From JBLHKW01 sp047618565 (lineage in GTDB: Bacteria; Planctomycetota; UBA1135; GCA-002686595): 18,344 bases of DNA. Below, piece after piece: positions 7,649 through 15,714 of this stretch (within the stretch, counting starts at the first letter, position 1; each line of letters opens with the position of its first letter). Both the position numbers and the translations under genes were made by a program. Under the pieces are notes generated by a model that had not been told where the DNA came from, made no database searches, and worked only from the letters and a program-made list of their open reading frames with translations. Where the stretch lies: NCBI GenBank assembly GCA_047618565.1, contig JBLHKW010000109.1:1-18344 (forward strand), in the 5' to 3' direction.

Positions 7649-8704
7649 ATGCTCATGACTTCCCTCATGCTTCTGGCGACAACATGCCAGGCCGGGGCGG
7701 CTCCGGAAGAGCCGCGCTTCTCCTCGGTGGTCCTCACGGAGGGCATCCGCGGTGGCATCGGTGGCCCGATCGTCCGACGCCGCGTTGAACTCGGCTACGA
7801 CTGGAACGCCGGCGACTACCGTGTCACCGTCTACGATGGATCGAAGTGGGAGACTGCGGAAGGTCCGTACTCCACCGCGGTGATCGGAAGGCAGAAGTTC
7901 GAGCGGATCCTCCGAGGAGTGCGGGAGCACGGCCTGGCGACCTTGCCACCGCAGCTCGATCCCGACGGACCCGACGCGTACGGCATCGACACGTGCCTGG
8001 AGTTCCGCGACGGAGACCTGTTCTGGGTGAACCTGGCGTCGGGTGGCTGTACGTCGAGCCTCGCCAAAGTCATGCCCACCGAAGCGGAACGAAGCGCGTT
8101 TGCCGGTGTGGCGAAGGGGGTCCTCGAGGCCGTCGACGAGATCGACCTCGCGCTGGGTTGCGAGCTGGACGCGGGCTTTCTCTTCCTGCCGACGCACAAA
8201 CGGGAAGCGCGTGCCTTCCTGGAAGCATCGAAGCACGTCCTGCAGCAGCCCTTCGCCGCACTCGTCGACCGGAGCCGGGTCCACGTCCTCACCACCGGGA
8301 GTCAGTACGAGTTCCGGTTCGCCTGGCGCGCCCTTCAGGACCTCCCCTATCGGTACTCCCGCATGCGCAGGAGCGAGTCGTGCGACGTCCTGATCGAGCA
8401 CGAGACGCTGGCCGTCCGAGGCGTGCGCTCCAGGCCCTTCGAGCCGTCCGCAGAGACGCTGACCAGGCGGCGCAATTTCCTCGAGAACCGGCCAGACCTG
8501 TCATCACGTCTTCGTCGCCTCATCGCCGCCGGATGGGTCGCGGGCGGAATGACGGCAGAGATGGTGACAGCCGCCTGGGGAGAGCCACGTTCGACGGATC
8601 CCTTTGCCTACGAGCGCCACGGCAAGAGTGTGCAACTGGGCTTCGACCGCGATGGCCTGCTGACCAGACGCCGCGATACGGTGCCAGGATCGATCTCGCA
8701 ATAA
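7649..8704 (+). CDS. Hypothetical exported protein with BamE-like C-terminal segment; 3' end in a repeat
   Basis: 351 residues, family not recognised. The N-terminus is short and hydrophobic (SLMLLATTCQAGAAP), suggesting type I export. LATTC is a poor lipobox because Thr precedes Cys. A second ATG at 7655 would serve equally well. The middle (residues 25-265) has no motif I can name; it contains Cys116, Cys134, Cys171 and Cys245. Residues about 286-338 (LIAAGWVAGGMTAEMVTAAWG, then a short beta strand region) follow the SmpA/BamE pattern in which an x-GMT-x-x-x-V-x-x-x-x-G turn is typical. From residue 341 onward the coding sequence lies inside palindromic repeat copy 1, which supplies the last ten residues and the TAA. 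The native C-terminus may therefore be altered. It converges with the PEP carboxylase gene. Confidence 0.75.
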   Translation: MLMTSLMLLATTCQAGAAPEEPRFSSVVLTEGIRGGIGGPIVRRRVELGYDWNAGDYRVTVYDGSKWETAEGPYSTAVIGRQKFERILRGVREHGLATLPPQLDPDGPDAYGIDTCLEFRDGDLFWVNLASGGCTSSLAKVMPTEAERSAFAGVAKGVLEAVDEIDLALGCELDAGFLFLPTHKREARAFLEASKHVLQQPFAALVDRSRVHVLTTGSQYEFRFAWRALQDLPYRYSRMRRSESCDVLIEHETLAVRGVRSRPFEPSAETLTRRRNFLENRPDLSSRLRRLIAAGWVAGGMTAEMVTAAWGEPRSTDPFAYERHGKSVQLGFDRDGLLTRRRDTVPGSISQ

Positions 8705-8726
8705 TCTGATCCTGGTTCACCTGTCT
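8671..8726 (+). repeat. Palindromic REP-like element, copy 1
   Basis: Nearly identical to 11528-11583: the first 30 bases match exactly, then 19 of the next 21, with one or two differences after. It holds a perfect 8-bp inverted repeat, CCAGGATC at 8684-8691 and GATCCTGG at 8708-8715, around a 16-base loop. The stem can extend through GTG (8681-8683) and CAC (8718-8720) with a two-base bulge. It lies at the convergent ends of the 7649-8704 gene and PEP carboxylase, so it may also act as a bidirectional transcript end. Confidence 0.85.
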
Positions 8727-8771
8727 CCGGAGCAGGGTACGGAGCCGTCTGCGAGAAGGCCCCTTCAGTCA

Positions 8772-11483
8772 TCACCCCGTGTTGCACAAGCCGCGGGCGA
8801 TGCCACGTACAGTCTGGACGAGTACGCGCTCGAGCTCTTCGTCTTCGCGGCCGCCCGCGCGCCAGCGGCGTAGCAGGTCGACCTGGACGAAGCTCATCGG
8901 ATCCACGTACGGGTTGCGCAGCCGGATCGAACGCTGCAGGGTCGGATCGTGTTCGAGGAGTTCGTGCGCCTGGCCGAGTTCGAGCACGGCTGCGATGGTG
9001 CGCTCGTGTTCGGATCGAATGACCGGGTAGAGGCGCGTGCCGACGTCGCCGGCGAGCTGGGCGTAGCGGGCTGCGATGTCGAGGTCGCTCTTGGCCAGGA
9101 CCGTCTCGACATCCGAGACGAGCAGCGCCAGAAACGGCCAATCGCGTATGGCCAGGCGAACTGTTTCGAGGCCGTGGACCTCGATGGCGGCCACCAAACC
9201 TGTGCCGACGCCGAACCAGCCCGGAAGCACTGCGCGGCACTGGGTCCACGCGAAGACCCATGGGATCGCGCGCAGGTCCCCGACTCCGCGCATGTTGCGA
9301 CGTCGGGCCGGGCGCGAGCCGATCTCGAGGCGCTCGATGACGTCAATGGGGGTCATGTCCTGAAACAGCGCGGGGAAATCAGGCTCGTCGTGTACGAACG
9401 CGCGGTAGGCGGCACGGCTGGCATGGCTCACGGTCTGAGCGATGGCGCGCTGTTCCTCCGTAGCCGCGCGGGTCCCGTCGCCGCCCGCGCTGCGCTCGAG
9501 CAGTGCGCCCAGCGCCACCTCGAGCGTGCGCGTGGCGATGCCGCGCAGACCGTACTTGCCGTCGATGATCTCGCCCTGTTCGGTAGAGCGCGCGTGCCCG
9601 TCGAGCGCGCCCGGCGGAGCGGCGAGGATCTCTGCACGCGGTTTCGAACCGCCCCGGCTGATCGAGCCGCCGCGCCCATGGAAGAGAGTCAGCGCGAGGC
9701 CGAGTTCTGCGGCCGCGGCGACCAGGCGTTCCTGGGCGTGGACGAGCGCGACGCGCGATGCGGCGATGCCTCCGTCCTTGTTGCTGTCGGAGTAGCCGAG
9801 CATCACGATCTGGCGGCTTCCGCGTGCGGCCAGATGCTCCGCGTAGGTCGGGTCCTGACAGAGCGCATGCAGCACGTCGGGGCCCGCATCGAGGTCGTCC
9901 ACCGTCTCGAACAGCGGAGCGACATCCAGGGGAACGCGCCCGTCGGCGTCGACGCATCCGCCCGCGCGTGCGAGCAGGAGCACGGCGAGCGCGTCGTCCG
10001 GTCCCTGGGCCATCGAGATGATGTAGGGTCCTAGCGCCTGCGCTCCATAACGCTCGTGGGCCTCGGCCAGGGCGCGGAAGACGTCGAGCGTGTGAACGGT
10101 CTCCTCGTCGAGGCCGTCGTGCCCAGGCGTGCCTTCGGTCCTCAGCGCCAGGGCAATGCGCGCCGCACGCTCGTTCGGGGGCCGCGTCGAGAACTGCGGG
10201 TCGTCGAGCAACCGGCCCACGACGCGTCGGTGCACCTCGGCATCCTGGCGTACGTCGAGCGCAGCGAGGTGAAAGCCAAAGACGTCCACGCGCCAGAGCG
10301 CGCGCCGGACGAGAGCCAGGCCGGCGAGTGAACCGCCGTGGCTCGCAAGGCTGCTGCGGATCAGCTCGAGGTCGGCGCGAAATTCGGCGGGCAGACCGTA
10401 GCCGCCCTTCGTGCGGTTTCGCTTGCGCTCGAGGCGCGCCACCATCAGCCACAGCAGCTGGCGGTAGGGCATCTCGCCGTAGCGCGCCGGGACGGCGCCG
10501 AAGTCGTCGGGAAGGCGAATGGCGTACTCGCGCACGCGCGCGAGTACCGCTTCGTCGACGGCGACGCGCGTCGTTGACTGCGACAGGTGCTCGTGCAGCC
10601 CGCGCATCTCGTCGCCGTAGCGCCGCAGGGCGAGTTCGAGGTGTCGCCCGAGGGTCGCGCGCATGGTGTCGGCGCCCACGTTCGGATTGCCGTCCATGTC
10701 GCCGCCAACCCAGGATGCGAAGCGCAAGAGCGGGCGCTCGATGGGGATAGACTGACCGTAGGCCAGCTCGAGTGCGCGCTCGAGTTCCTCATGGACGGCC
10801 GGTACGACGCGGAACAGAACGTCGGCCAGGAAGAACAGCACGTGCTCGACCTCCTCGGCGACCGTCGGGCGGCCGGGTAGCTGTTCCTCGGTCTGCCAGG
10901 CCGAGGCGATCTCGAGCGCCGCGACCCGGTCGAGGGTCGCGAGGGCCACGGGATCGAGCGTCTTCTCCTGAAAGCGCGCCACGAGGACGCGCGCCAGGCG
11001 CTGGTCCTTCTTGAGCAAGGTGCGCCGCACCGATTCCGTCGGGTGGGCCGTGAAGACCGGCTCGACGACGATCGACTGCAGTGCGGCCGTGACCTCTTCG
11101 ATCGACGTGCCGCGGCGCGCGAGCTCGCAGGTGACCGCACGCAGACTTCCGGGCTGCGCGACATCCTCGCGCAGGTAGTCGATCCGGCGTCGCAAGCGGT
11201 GGACCTGCTCGGCCATGTTGACCACGCCGAAATAGGCGCTGAACGCGCGCACGACCTCGAGCCCATCCGCAGGAGTCAGAGATTGGAGAATCCTCTCGAG
11301 CTCGGCGCCCGCCGCCGCATCGCCCTTGCGTCGGCGGCGCGACGCGAGGCGAGCCGACTCGACCGTCTCGAATACGCCGGCCGGCGCAAGTTCGCGCAGG
11401 AGTCGCCCCAGCAAAGCGCCGAGCCGCCCAACGTCGCGGCGCAGCGGGCGATCCTTGGGCGGGAAGCTCACGGAATTGCTCAT
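8772..11483 (-). CDS. ppc: Phosphoenolpyruvate carboxylase
   Basis: 903 residues, normal for bacterial PEP carboxylase. It makes oxaloacetate from PEP and bicarbonate in the cytoplasm, refilling the TCA cycle. All the main signatures are present (numbered from the 11483 start): FTAHPTE around 144-150 with the catalytic His147, VGGDMDGNPNV at 259-269, LGYSDSNKDGG at 562-572, and the mobile loop HGRGGSISRGG at 602-612. Near the C-terminus are FAWTQCRAVLPGWFGVG, RLRNPYVDPMSFVQ and the typical NTG end. The frame stays open to 11561, but the extra 26 residues are translated from repeat copy 2 and its flank. The ATG at 11483 (MSNSVSFPP) is the better start, although ATGs at 11510 and 11525 cannot be excluded. 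No strong Shine-Dalgarno is seen. It has no functional link to its neighbours and is bracketed by repeat copies. Confidence 0.97.
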   Translation of the reverse strand: MSNSVSFPPKDRPLRRDVGRLGALLGRLLRELAPAGVFETVESARLASRRRRKGDAAAGAELERILQSLTPADGLEVVRAFSAYFGVVNMAEQVHRLRRRIDYLREDVAQPGSLRAVTCELARRGTSIEEVTAALQSIVVEPVFTAHPTESVRRTLLKKDQRLARVLVARFQEKTLDPVALATLDRVAALEIASAWQTEEQLPGRPTVAEEVEHVLFFLADVLFRVVPAVHEELERALELAYGQSIPIERPLLRFASWVGGDMDGNPNVGADTMRATLGRHLELALRRYGDEMRGLHEHLSQSTTRVAVDEAVLARVREYAIRLPDDFGAVPARYGEMPYRQLLWLMVARLERKRNRTKGGYGLPAEFRADLELIRSSLASHGGSLAGLALVRRALWRVDVFGFHLAALDVRQDAEVHRRVVGRLLDDPQFSTRPPNERAARIALALRTEGTPGHDGLDEETVHTLDVFRALAEAHERYGAQALGPYIISMAQGPDDALAVLLLARAGGCVDADGRVPLDVAPLFETVDDLDAGPDVLHALCQDPTYAEHLAARGSRQIVMLGYSDSNKDGGIAASRVALVHAQERLVAAAAELGLALTLFHGRGGSISRGGSKPRAEILAAPPGALDGHARSTEQGEIIDGKYGLRGIATRTLEVALGALLERSAGGDGTRAATEEQRAIAQTVSHASRAAYRAFVHDEPDFPALFQDMTPIDVIERLEIGSRPARRRNMRGVGDLRAIPWVFAWTQCRAVLPGWFGVGTGLVAAIEVHGLETVRLAIRDWPFLALLVSDVETVLAKSDLDIAARYAQLAGDVGTRLYPVIRSEHERTIAAVLELGQAHELLEHDPTLQRSIRLRNPYVDPMSFVQVDLLRRWRAGGREDEELERVLVQTVRGIARGLCNTG

Positions 11484-11527
11484 GCCCGACCATCTTGCGC
11501 GTTCGCCCATACGAAGCCGCACCATTT

Positions 11528-11583
11528 CCGCGATACGGTGCCAGGATCGATCTCGCACCAATCTGATCCTGGTTCACCCGTCT
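11528..11583 (+). repeat. Palindromic REP-like element, copy 2
   Basis: Same orientation as copy 1 and about 95% identical by hand. Inverted-repeat arms are CCAGGATC 11541-11548 and GATCCTGG 11565-11572. It starts 45 bases upstream of the preferred PEP carboxylase ATG, so it lies in that gene's promoter/leader region. Together with copy 1 it places ppc between two direct repeats. Confidence 0.85.
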
Positions 11584-11647
11584 CGAGGAGACCTTTCCTT
11601 GAGCGTCTCGGCAGCGCAGAGGTGATGGCGGGCGAGCCGGGCTGTGG

Positions 11648-11797
11648 TCACAGTCGAGACGAACGATCCGGGATCAGATTGGTGCGAGATCGATCCTGGC
11701 TCGGTATCACGATGACGCGGTCGAAGGGCGTCGGAGGCACGGGCGCGGACTCCTGAGCGAGCAGAAGCGGGGTGGCGGCGAGCACGGCGGTAAGCAT
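11648..11797 (-). pseudogene. Stump of a secreted-protein gene after the CHAT gene, ended by repeat copy 3
   Basis: A 49-codon frame starts at ATG 11797, 12 bp beyond the CHAT stop, with AGGTAGAG-type sequence just upstream. It begins with a clean signal peptide (MLTAVLAATPLLLAQE) followed by a mature-like SAPVPPTPFDRVIVIPS. At about codon 31 it runs into repeat copy 3, after which the remaining residues (QDRSRTNLIPDRSSRL) are simply translated repeat and flank up to a TGA at 11648. The simplest reading is that a second gene of the CHAT operon was truncated or displaced by the repeat. What the full protein was cannot be told. A genuine 49-residue secreted peptide is the less likely alternative. 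Confidence 0.5.
11665..11711 (-). repeat. Palindromic REP-like element, copy 3 (inverted)
   Basis: Reverse complement of the core of copies 1 and 2. The CCAGGATC arm is at 11692-11699 and the other arm, GATCCCGG with one change, at 11668-11675. Copies 2 and 3 face each other across 81 bases (11584-11664), in which I see no gene. One end of this copy lies inside the truncated signal-peptide frame 11648-11797. Confidence 0.75.
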
Positions 11798-11809
11798 GGG
11801 TGCTCTACC

Positions 11810-14800
11810 TTAGTTCGGATCGCCCGTGAGCACCCAGCCGGCCCAATGCGCCGGCGGACGTCCCTCGTCTCGGAGTGCCTGCTTGGCCTGCCATAGGGCG
11901 TCGGCCTTTCCGAGTTCTTCGCTCCAGAGCTGGGTGTAGAAGTGGTTCAACAGGGCGCGCGCGGCTTCTTCGTCCACGGGCCACAGGGAAGTGAGCGAAC
12001 TGCGGGCGCCGGCGGCCTGGAGAGCGGTCTGCAGAGTCTGGATGACCTCGGCGCTGGGGCCGAAGGCGGCGGTCGGTTGCCACGGGGTCACGACGGCCAG
12101 TTCGCAGGCGTAGAGGTCGAGGGAGTAGAGGTCCTCGAATGTCAGGATGCCTGGGTAGCGGCCGAAGGAGTCTTGTCCCAGATTCGCCTGCGCAAGGGCG
12201 AGGCCCTGGGAGTATTGCGGTGCGGTGCTGGCTACCTTCAATCCACGCAGACTGGACGCCTGGGGCTGCTGGCCGATCCATCCCTGGACCGCCAGGTGGA
12301 GGAAGCGCATTCCGGGCGCCTGGGTGAACAGTGCCGACTTCGTCGCGGCGCGGCGGGTCAAGAGCACGGCCTCGGATCGGGTCAATCCCTGGAAGAGGGC
12401 CGCGGTCATTTGAGCCTCGGACCCGGTGTTCGACAAGCGCGTCATCTGTACGGATCGGGCCCCGCCCCGAGCTGCGCCGTGGTCGACTCCACCGACGACC
12501 AGGAGTCCGGGCGGGCCCAGGGGACCGATGTAAGGGGCCAGGAGGCATGCGAAGGAGACCTCGTTAACGATGCGCACTCGATCGCCGACGCGCTCACCGG
12601 ATTCCAGCGGCAGGCCGTCGAGGGGAATCAGGAACAGGGAATCGTCGGGCACGACGAATAGCGAGCGGACCTGGTCTCCGGCCGCGACCAGGATCGGATC
12701 GAGGACACGCTGACGCAGGCGACGGCCCGACGGGGTGTCGGCTTCGGAACCTGCCTGGCTCACCCTTATCGAAACGGAGCCACCGCCAACGGGTTGGCCG
12801 ATGGATGCGCGCCAGGCTGAGATCAGCAGTTCGATCTCGGCCATGGGCCCGAGGTCGATCCAGGCGAAGGATCCGTCGGGACGAATAACGCTCGCTACCA
12901 GGTGGTCGATTCCCGGGGCTAGCTGTCCGCGCGTCGGGCCCCGGTCCCAATGTGAAATCCGTCGGTATCCAACAGCCACTTCATCGGGCCGCAGCGCGGC
13001 CGCGAGCAGTAGTTGATTGACGGGCCCTGCAACGAGGCCTCGGCCAGCCAGGCAGCCACGCAACTCTTCATCGATCCGGTCGCCCTCGGTCGAGATCCGG
13101 ACGAGCGTCGTGTCACTCGCCGGAGCCAGCGCCAGGCCAGCGACATTGGATTGCAGCCCAGCTCTCGCCGCCAGCAGGCCAGCAATCTGCGGGTCGTCAA
13201 GTTGCGCATCCGGGATCTGTCCCGCGTCAGCGGTGACCCAGCGCATGGTCTCGCCGAGCTCAATGGCCCGGGACCCGATAGCGCTCCCGGCACCCGCCAG
13301 GGTCGCCAGGTACAGGACCTGGCCGAGCCGATCGCGCTCCGAGAGGACGACTTCCCGGATCTGGCCCGGGGAGAGTACGAGTGAATCCAGCACGTACCCC
13401 TGCATGGCCAGCGCGAGTGCGTCCGTCTGCACCCGTGCCCCATCCACATCCCCCAGATCGATCAGGGTGAGCGCCAGGTCCCCCCGCGCCCGCAGTAGAC
13501 CGACGCGATCCACCGTGCCTATCGTCGAATAGGCTGCGACAACTTGCTGCTGGAGAGCGTACGCAGCACGGAACTCACCGAGGTTGCGGAATGAGTCCGC
13601 CAGGTCCAGGCGCGCGCCCAGTAGCTGTGGGTGATCGGCGGGCCGGATGGCCTCCAGGCCGGCCAGGGCAGCCTTCTGAAGAGTGACCGCACTGCGAAAA
13701 TCGCCCCCACTCCCAAGAGACAGGGCAAGTTGGCGTTGAGCCTGAATGAAGATTGGATCGTTCGCCGGCAGTACGCGCTGGCAGTCGTCTAGCAAGCCAC
13801 GTTGAATCGCGACAGCCGCGTCGAGATCACCCGACTCGGCCAGCCACATGGCTCGCTGATTCCGCAAACTCAGAATCGCGGGGTCGTCCTTCCCGAGTTC
13901 GCCGAGGCGGACGTTGACGACGCGCTGCTGCAGATCGAGCGCGCCCGGGTAGTCCCCGGAGGCGCGCCGGACCTGGGCCAGCTGGGCGAGAGCTCTCAGC
14001 AGGATGGGATCGCTCGGCGAACGGGAGGCGGTACACGACTGAACGACTCCGTCGAGGAGCGCGCTCGCCCCGGCGCGGTCCCTGATCGCGAACAGGTTCG
14101 CGGCGAGGTGGAGTCGGGAATCGAGAACATCCGCGTGGGTCGCAGGGCGCGTACGGTCATGGAACAGGACCAGCGTCCTGCGGGCGGCGCTCGCTGGCCC
14201 CGGTATCTGAAGCTGTTCGGCCCGCACCGCGAGGAGGCCGAGTACGCCGGCCAGAGCTTCGTCCATCCCGCTGTTCGACCCGGAGAGAACCTGGACGAGG
14301 TCCGTCGCCAGGCGCACGTGAAGCTCACCGGAGTGGATGTCCGTGGCGCTAATGCCAGCCCTCAGCTCGGCCACGGCCGCGAGTGTCTCCTGGCCAAGAG
14401 CGACCGCGCCCGTGACCGATTCGAGCGCGGGTACCGCTGCGAAGCACAGCTCGAAGGGCGCGCCCGACGCGCCAGCTTTGCCCGCGACGGTGACGGCCAG
14501 GGTGCTCCCCTCTTGAACGTCCAACATCAGATAGGGAGTCGTCCCGCCCCCCGAATCCTCGTCCTCGCCAAGCAACGAACCCGCCTGGAGGTCGTTGGCC
14601 CGGAGGAAGAGATCCTGATCCGAGCGAGTCCAGATGTGCAGCGTCCCACTGAATCCGACCTCGTACTGCTCAACGATCGACGGCCCATGGCCCTCGATCG
14701 TCGGGTCCGTCGCGCGGATCTCGAGCTCCAACACCCGGTCGTGGATCGAGTGGTCGGAATCGTCAGAATGCGCCGCGACCAGGGGTGCGAGACCGAGGAG

Positions 14801-14893
14801 CAAGCACGGCAGCGCCATGGGTACCGACCGCCACGCGAGCGAGCGCGGAGCTTTGGCTCGGCCCACGCCCGGCAAGTCCTGCAACGTCAGCAT
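11810..14893 (-). CDS. Exported PPC-like/TPR/CHAT-domain protein with substituted catalytic residues
   Basis: 1027 residues. An N-terminal signal (MALPCLLLGLAPLVAA, residues 26-41) sits behind a long basic leader. Residues about 50-155 look like a bacterial pre-peptidase C-terminal (PPC) beta domain. Residues about 265-500 contain TPR units of the ~42-residue kinesin-light-chain type (ALAQLAQVRRASGDYPGALDLQQR and three similar). Residues about 640-1027 are a CHAT domain, recognised by VPDDSLFLIPLDGLPL, GLLVVGGVD, TFEDLYSL, AGARSSLTSLWPVDEEAA and the terminal HWAGWVLTGDPN. In CHAT proteases the dyad is His in an ATHG-type motif and Cys in an LSAC-type motif. Here these read HLAVQG (Gln870) and VVTPWQ (Trp938), so a pseudoprotease is likely, acting as a scaffold or ligand-binding module. 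The start at 14893 is supported by GAGAGG five bases upstream. Confidence 0.88.
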   Translation of the reverse strand: MLTLQDLPGVGRAKAPRSLAWRSVPMALPCLLLGLAPLVAAHSDDSDHSIHDRVLELEIRATDPTIEGHGPSIVEQYEVGFSGTLHIWTRSDQDLFLRANDLQAGSLLGEDEDSGGGTTPYLMLDVQEGSTLAVTVAGKAGASGAPFELCFAAVPALESVTGAVALGQETLAAVAELRAGISATDIHSGELHVRLATDLVQVLSGSNSGMDEALAGVLGLLAVRAEQLQIPGPASAARRTLVLFHDRTRPATHADVLDSRLHLAANLFAIRDRAGASALLDGVVQSCTASRSPSDPILLRALAQLAQVRRASGDYPGALDLQQRVVNVRLGELGKDDPAILSLRNQRAMWLAESGDLDAAVAIQRGLLDDCQRVLPANDPIFIQAQRQLALSLGSGGDFRSAVTLQKAALAGLEAIRPADHPQLLGARLDLADSFRNLGEFRAAYALQQQVVAAYSTIGTVDRVGLLRARGDLALTLIDLGDVDGARVQTDALALAMQGYVLDSLVLSPGQIREVVLSERDRLGQVLYLATLAGAGSAIGSRAIELGETMRWVTADAGQIPDAQLDDPQIAGLLAARAGLQSNVAGLALAPASDTTLVRISTEGDRIDEELRGCLAGRGLVAGPVNQLLLAAALRPDEVAVGYRRISHWDRGPTRGQLAPGIDHLVASVIRPDGSFAWIDLGPMAEIELLISAWRASIGQPVGGGSVSIRVSQAGSEADTPSGRRLRQRVLDPILVAAGDQVRSLFVVPDDSLFLIPLDGLPLESGERVGDRVRIVNEVSFACLLAPYIGPLGPPGLLVVGGVDHGAARGGARSVQMTRLSNTGSEAQMTAALFQGLTRSEAVLLTRRAATKSALFTQAPGMRFLHLAVQGWIGQQPQASSLRGLKVASTAPQYSQGLALAQANLGQDSFGRYPGILTFEDLYSLDLYACELAVVTPWQPTAAFGPSAEVIQTLQTALQAAGARSSLTSLWPVDEEAARALLNHFYTQLWSEELGKADALWQAKQALRDEGRPPAHWAGWVLTGDPN

Positions 14894-14898
14894 CAGGC

Positions 14899-14904
14899 CC
14901 TCTC
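14899..14904 (-). promoter_or_regulatory. Ribosome binding site of the CHAT gene
   Basis: Minus-strand GAGAGG ending five bases before the ATG at 14893. It supports that start over the internal ATG (residue 26) that would begin directly at the hydrophobic signal core. Confidence 0.5.
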
Positions 14905-15202
14905 AGATTGGCGCGCAGTGACGCGCGAGCATTGGGTTCCACGATCGAACGACTGGCCTCGGCCCGAACGGGAAGATTCGTCCGATTCGGCTCACCCGGA
15001 GCGGCTGAGCCGCCAGCCCAGTTGTATAGGCCTACCGGCGATCGGTTCAACCCGCAGCTGATTCAGGCCACAGCCCGACGCAGGCCGCTGGCAGGTGGAA
15101 GGCAACCTGGCTGTCGCCACGGGCCAAATCAGCCCGGATCGCGTGGTCTACCGCCCCGTAAATTCGCCCCGGCGCACCCCATTGAACGCACCGCCCACGA
15201 AG
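14905..15202. other. Intergenic region upstream of the CHAT gene, no gene seen
   Basis: Together with the M16 remnant and its flanks this belongs to an 821-bp interval without an intact gene. Frames open here on both strands are not protein-like: they are Arg/Pro/Ala-rich with no motif. The only item with some support is the possible CHAT promoter at 15023-15050. Confidence 0.5.
15023..15050 (-). promoter_or_regulatory. Possible sigma-70-like promoter for the CHAT gene
   Basis: On the minus strand TTGAAC (15045-15050) and TATACA (15023-15028) are 16 bases apart, each matching four of six consensus positions. The -10-like element is one of the few AT-rich spots in this interval. The leader to the ATG at 14893 would be about 120 bases. 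Confidence 0.3.
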
Positions 15203-15511
15203 ATGAAGACCCTGATCCCCCTCCTGCTCGCCTGAACGGCACCCATCAGCTGCTCAGCCTCGGGTCGCCCGTCGGGGCCCATTTCCATCGCCAGCAGGGG
15301 CGCGGCGCAGGGTGCATCTCCTTGCGAGGTTCACCGGCAGCGGCTCGATAACGGGCTCGAAGTGATCGTTGAGCGCATGCCCCGCGATGGACTGGTCTCC
15401 TACTGGTCGGTCGTACGCACCGGCAGTCGCGACGGGGTCGAGCAGGGCATCAGCGGCGGATGGGTATTCCAAGGGGCCTGCGATGCTCCGGCTGGTGTTG
15501 CCTGCCGTTGA
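15203..15511 (+). pseudogene. Decayed N-terminal fragment of an M16 zinc peptidase
   Basis: The frame opens with MKTLIPLLLA, a signal-peptide start, then meets an in-frame TGA at 15233-15235. The same frame continues to RLDNGLEVIVERMP, SYWSVVRTGSRDGVEQGIS (about 15338-15452). This is the typical N-terminal strand region of M16 (pitrilysin/insulinase-type) peptidases, where LDNGLxV and the VGSRDE-like turn precede the HxxEH zinc motif. Here the match stops right after the turn. No HxxEH follows; the frame runs into unrelated sequence and ends with a TGA at 15509-15511. So the gene is broken twice, by a nonsense codon and by loss of the catalytic part and everything after. From 15512 to 15714 I see no gene or firm promoter. 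Confidence 0.6.
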
Positions 15512-15714
15512 GGCAGATGCCCGTCGGATTTTGCTCTGGCTCGGTACGTCCGCCTTTCTGTCGAACGGCTGACCTCGAGAGTCTTGTTACACTCTCCCTT
15601 CTCGATCAGCCGCAGACTCTCGATCCCCGTTGTAAGCGGAATCCGACGTTCGACTTTGACCTTCATGTCCGAGCGAACTGCTGATGACTCGATGAGCGAA
15701 CCCCGAAGAACAAC

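Noticed and set aside
7430..8401. Minus-strand frame (323 codons) opposite the 7649-8704 gene
   Set aside because: The plus-strand frame has a signal peptide and a BamE-like pattern; the antisense frame has neither and extends through the divergent promoter region.
11484..11561. 26-residue N-terminal extension of PEP carboxylase
   Set aside because: Most of it is translated repeat copy 2; PEP carboxylases start close to the MSNSVSFPP position and the extension has no family similarity.
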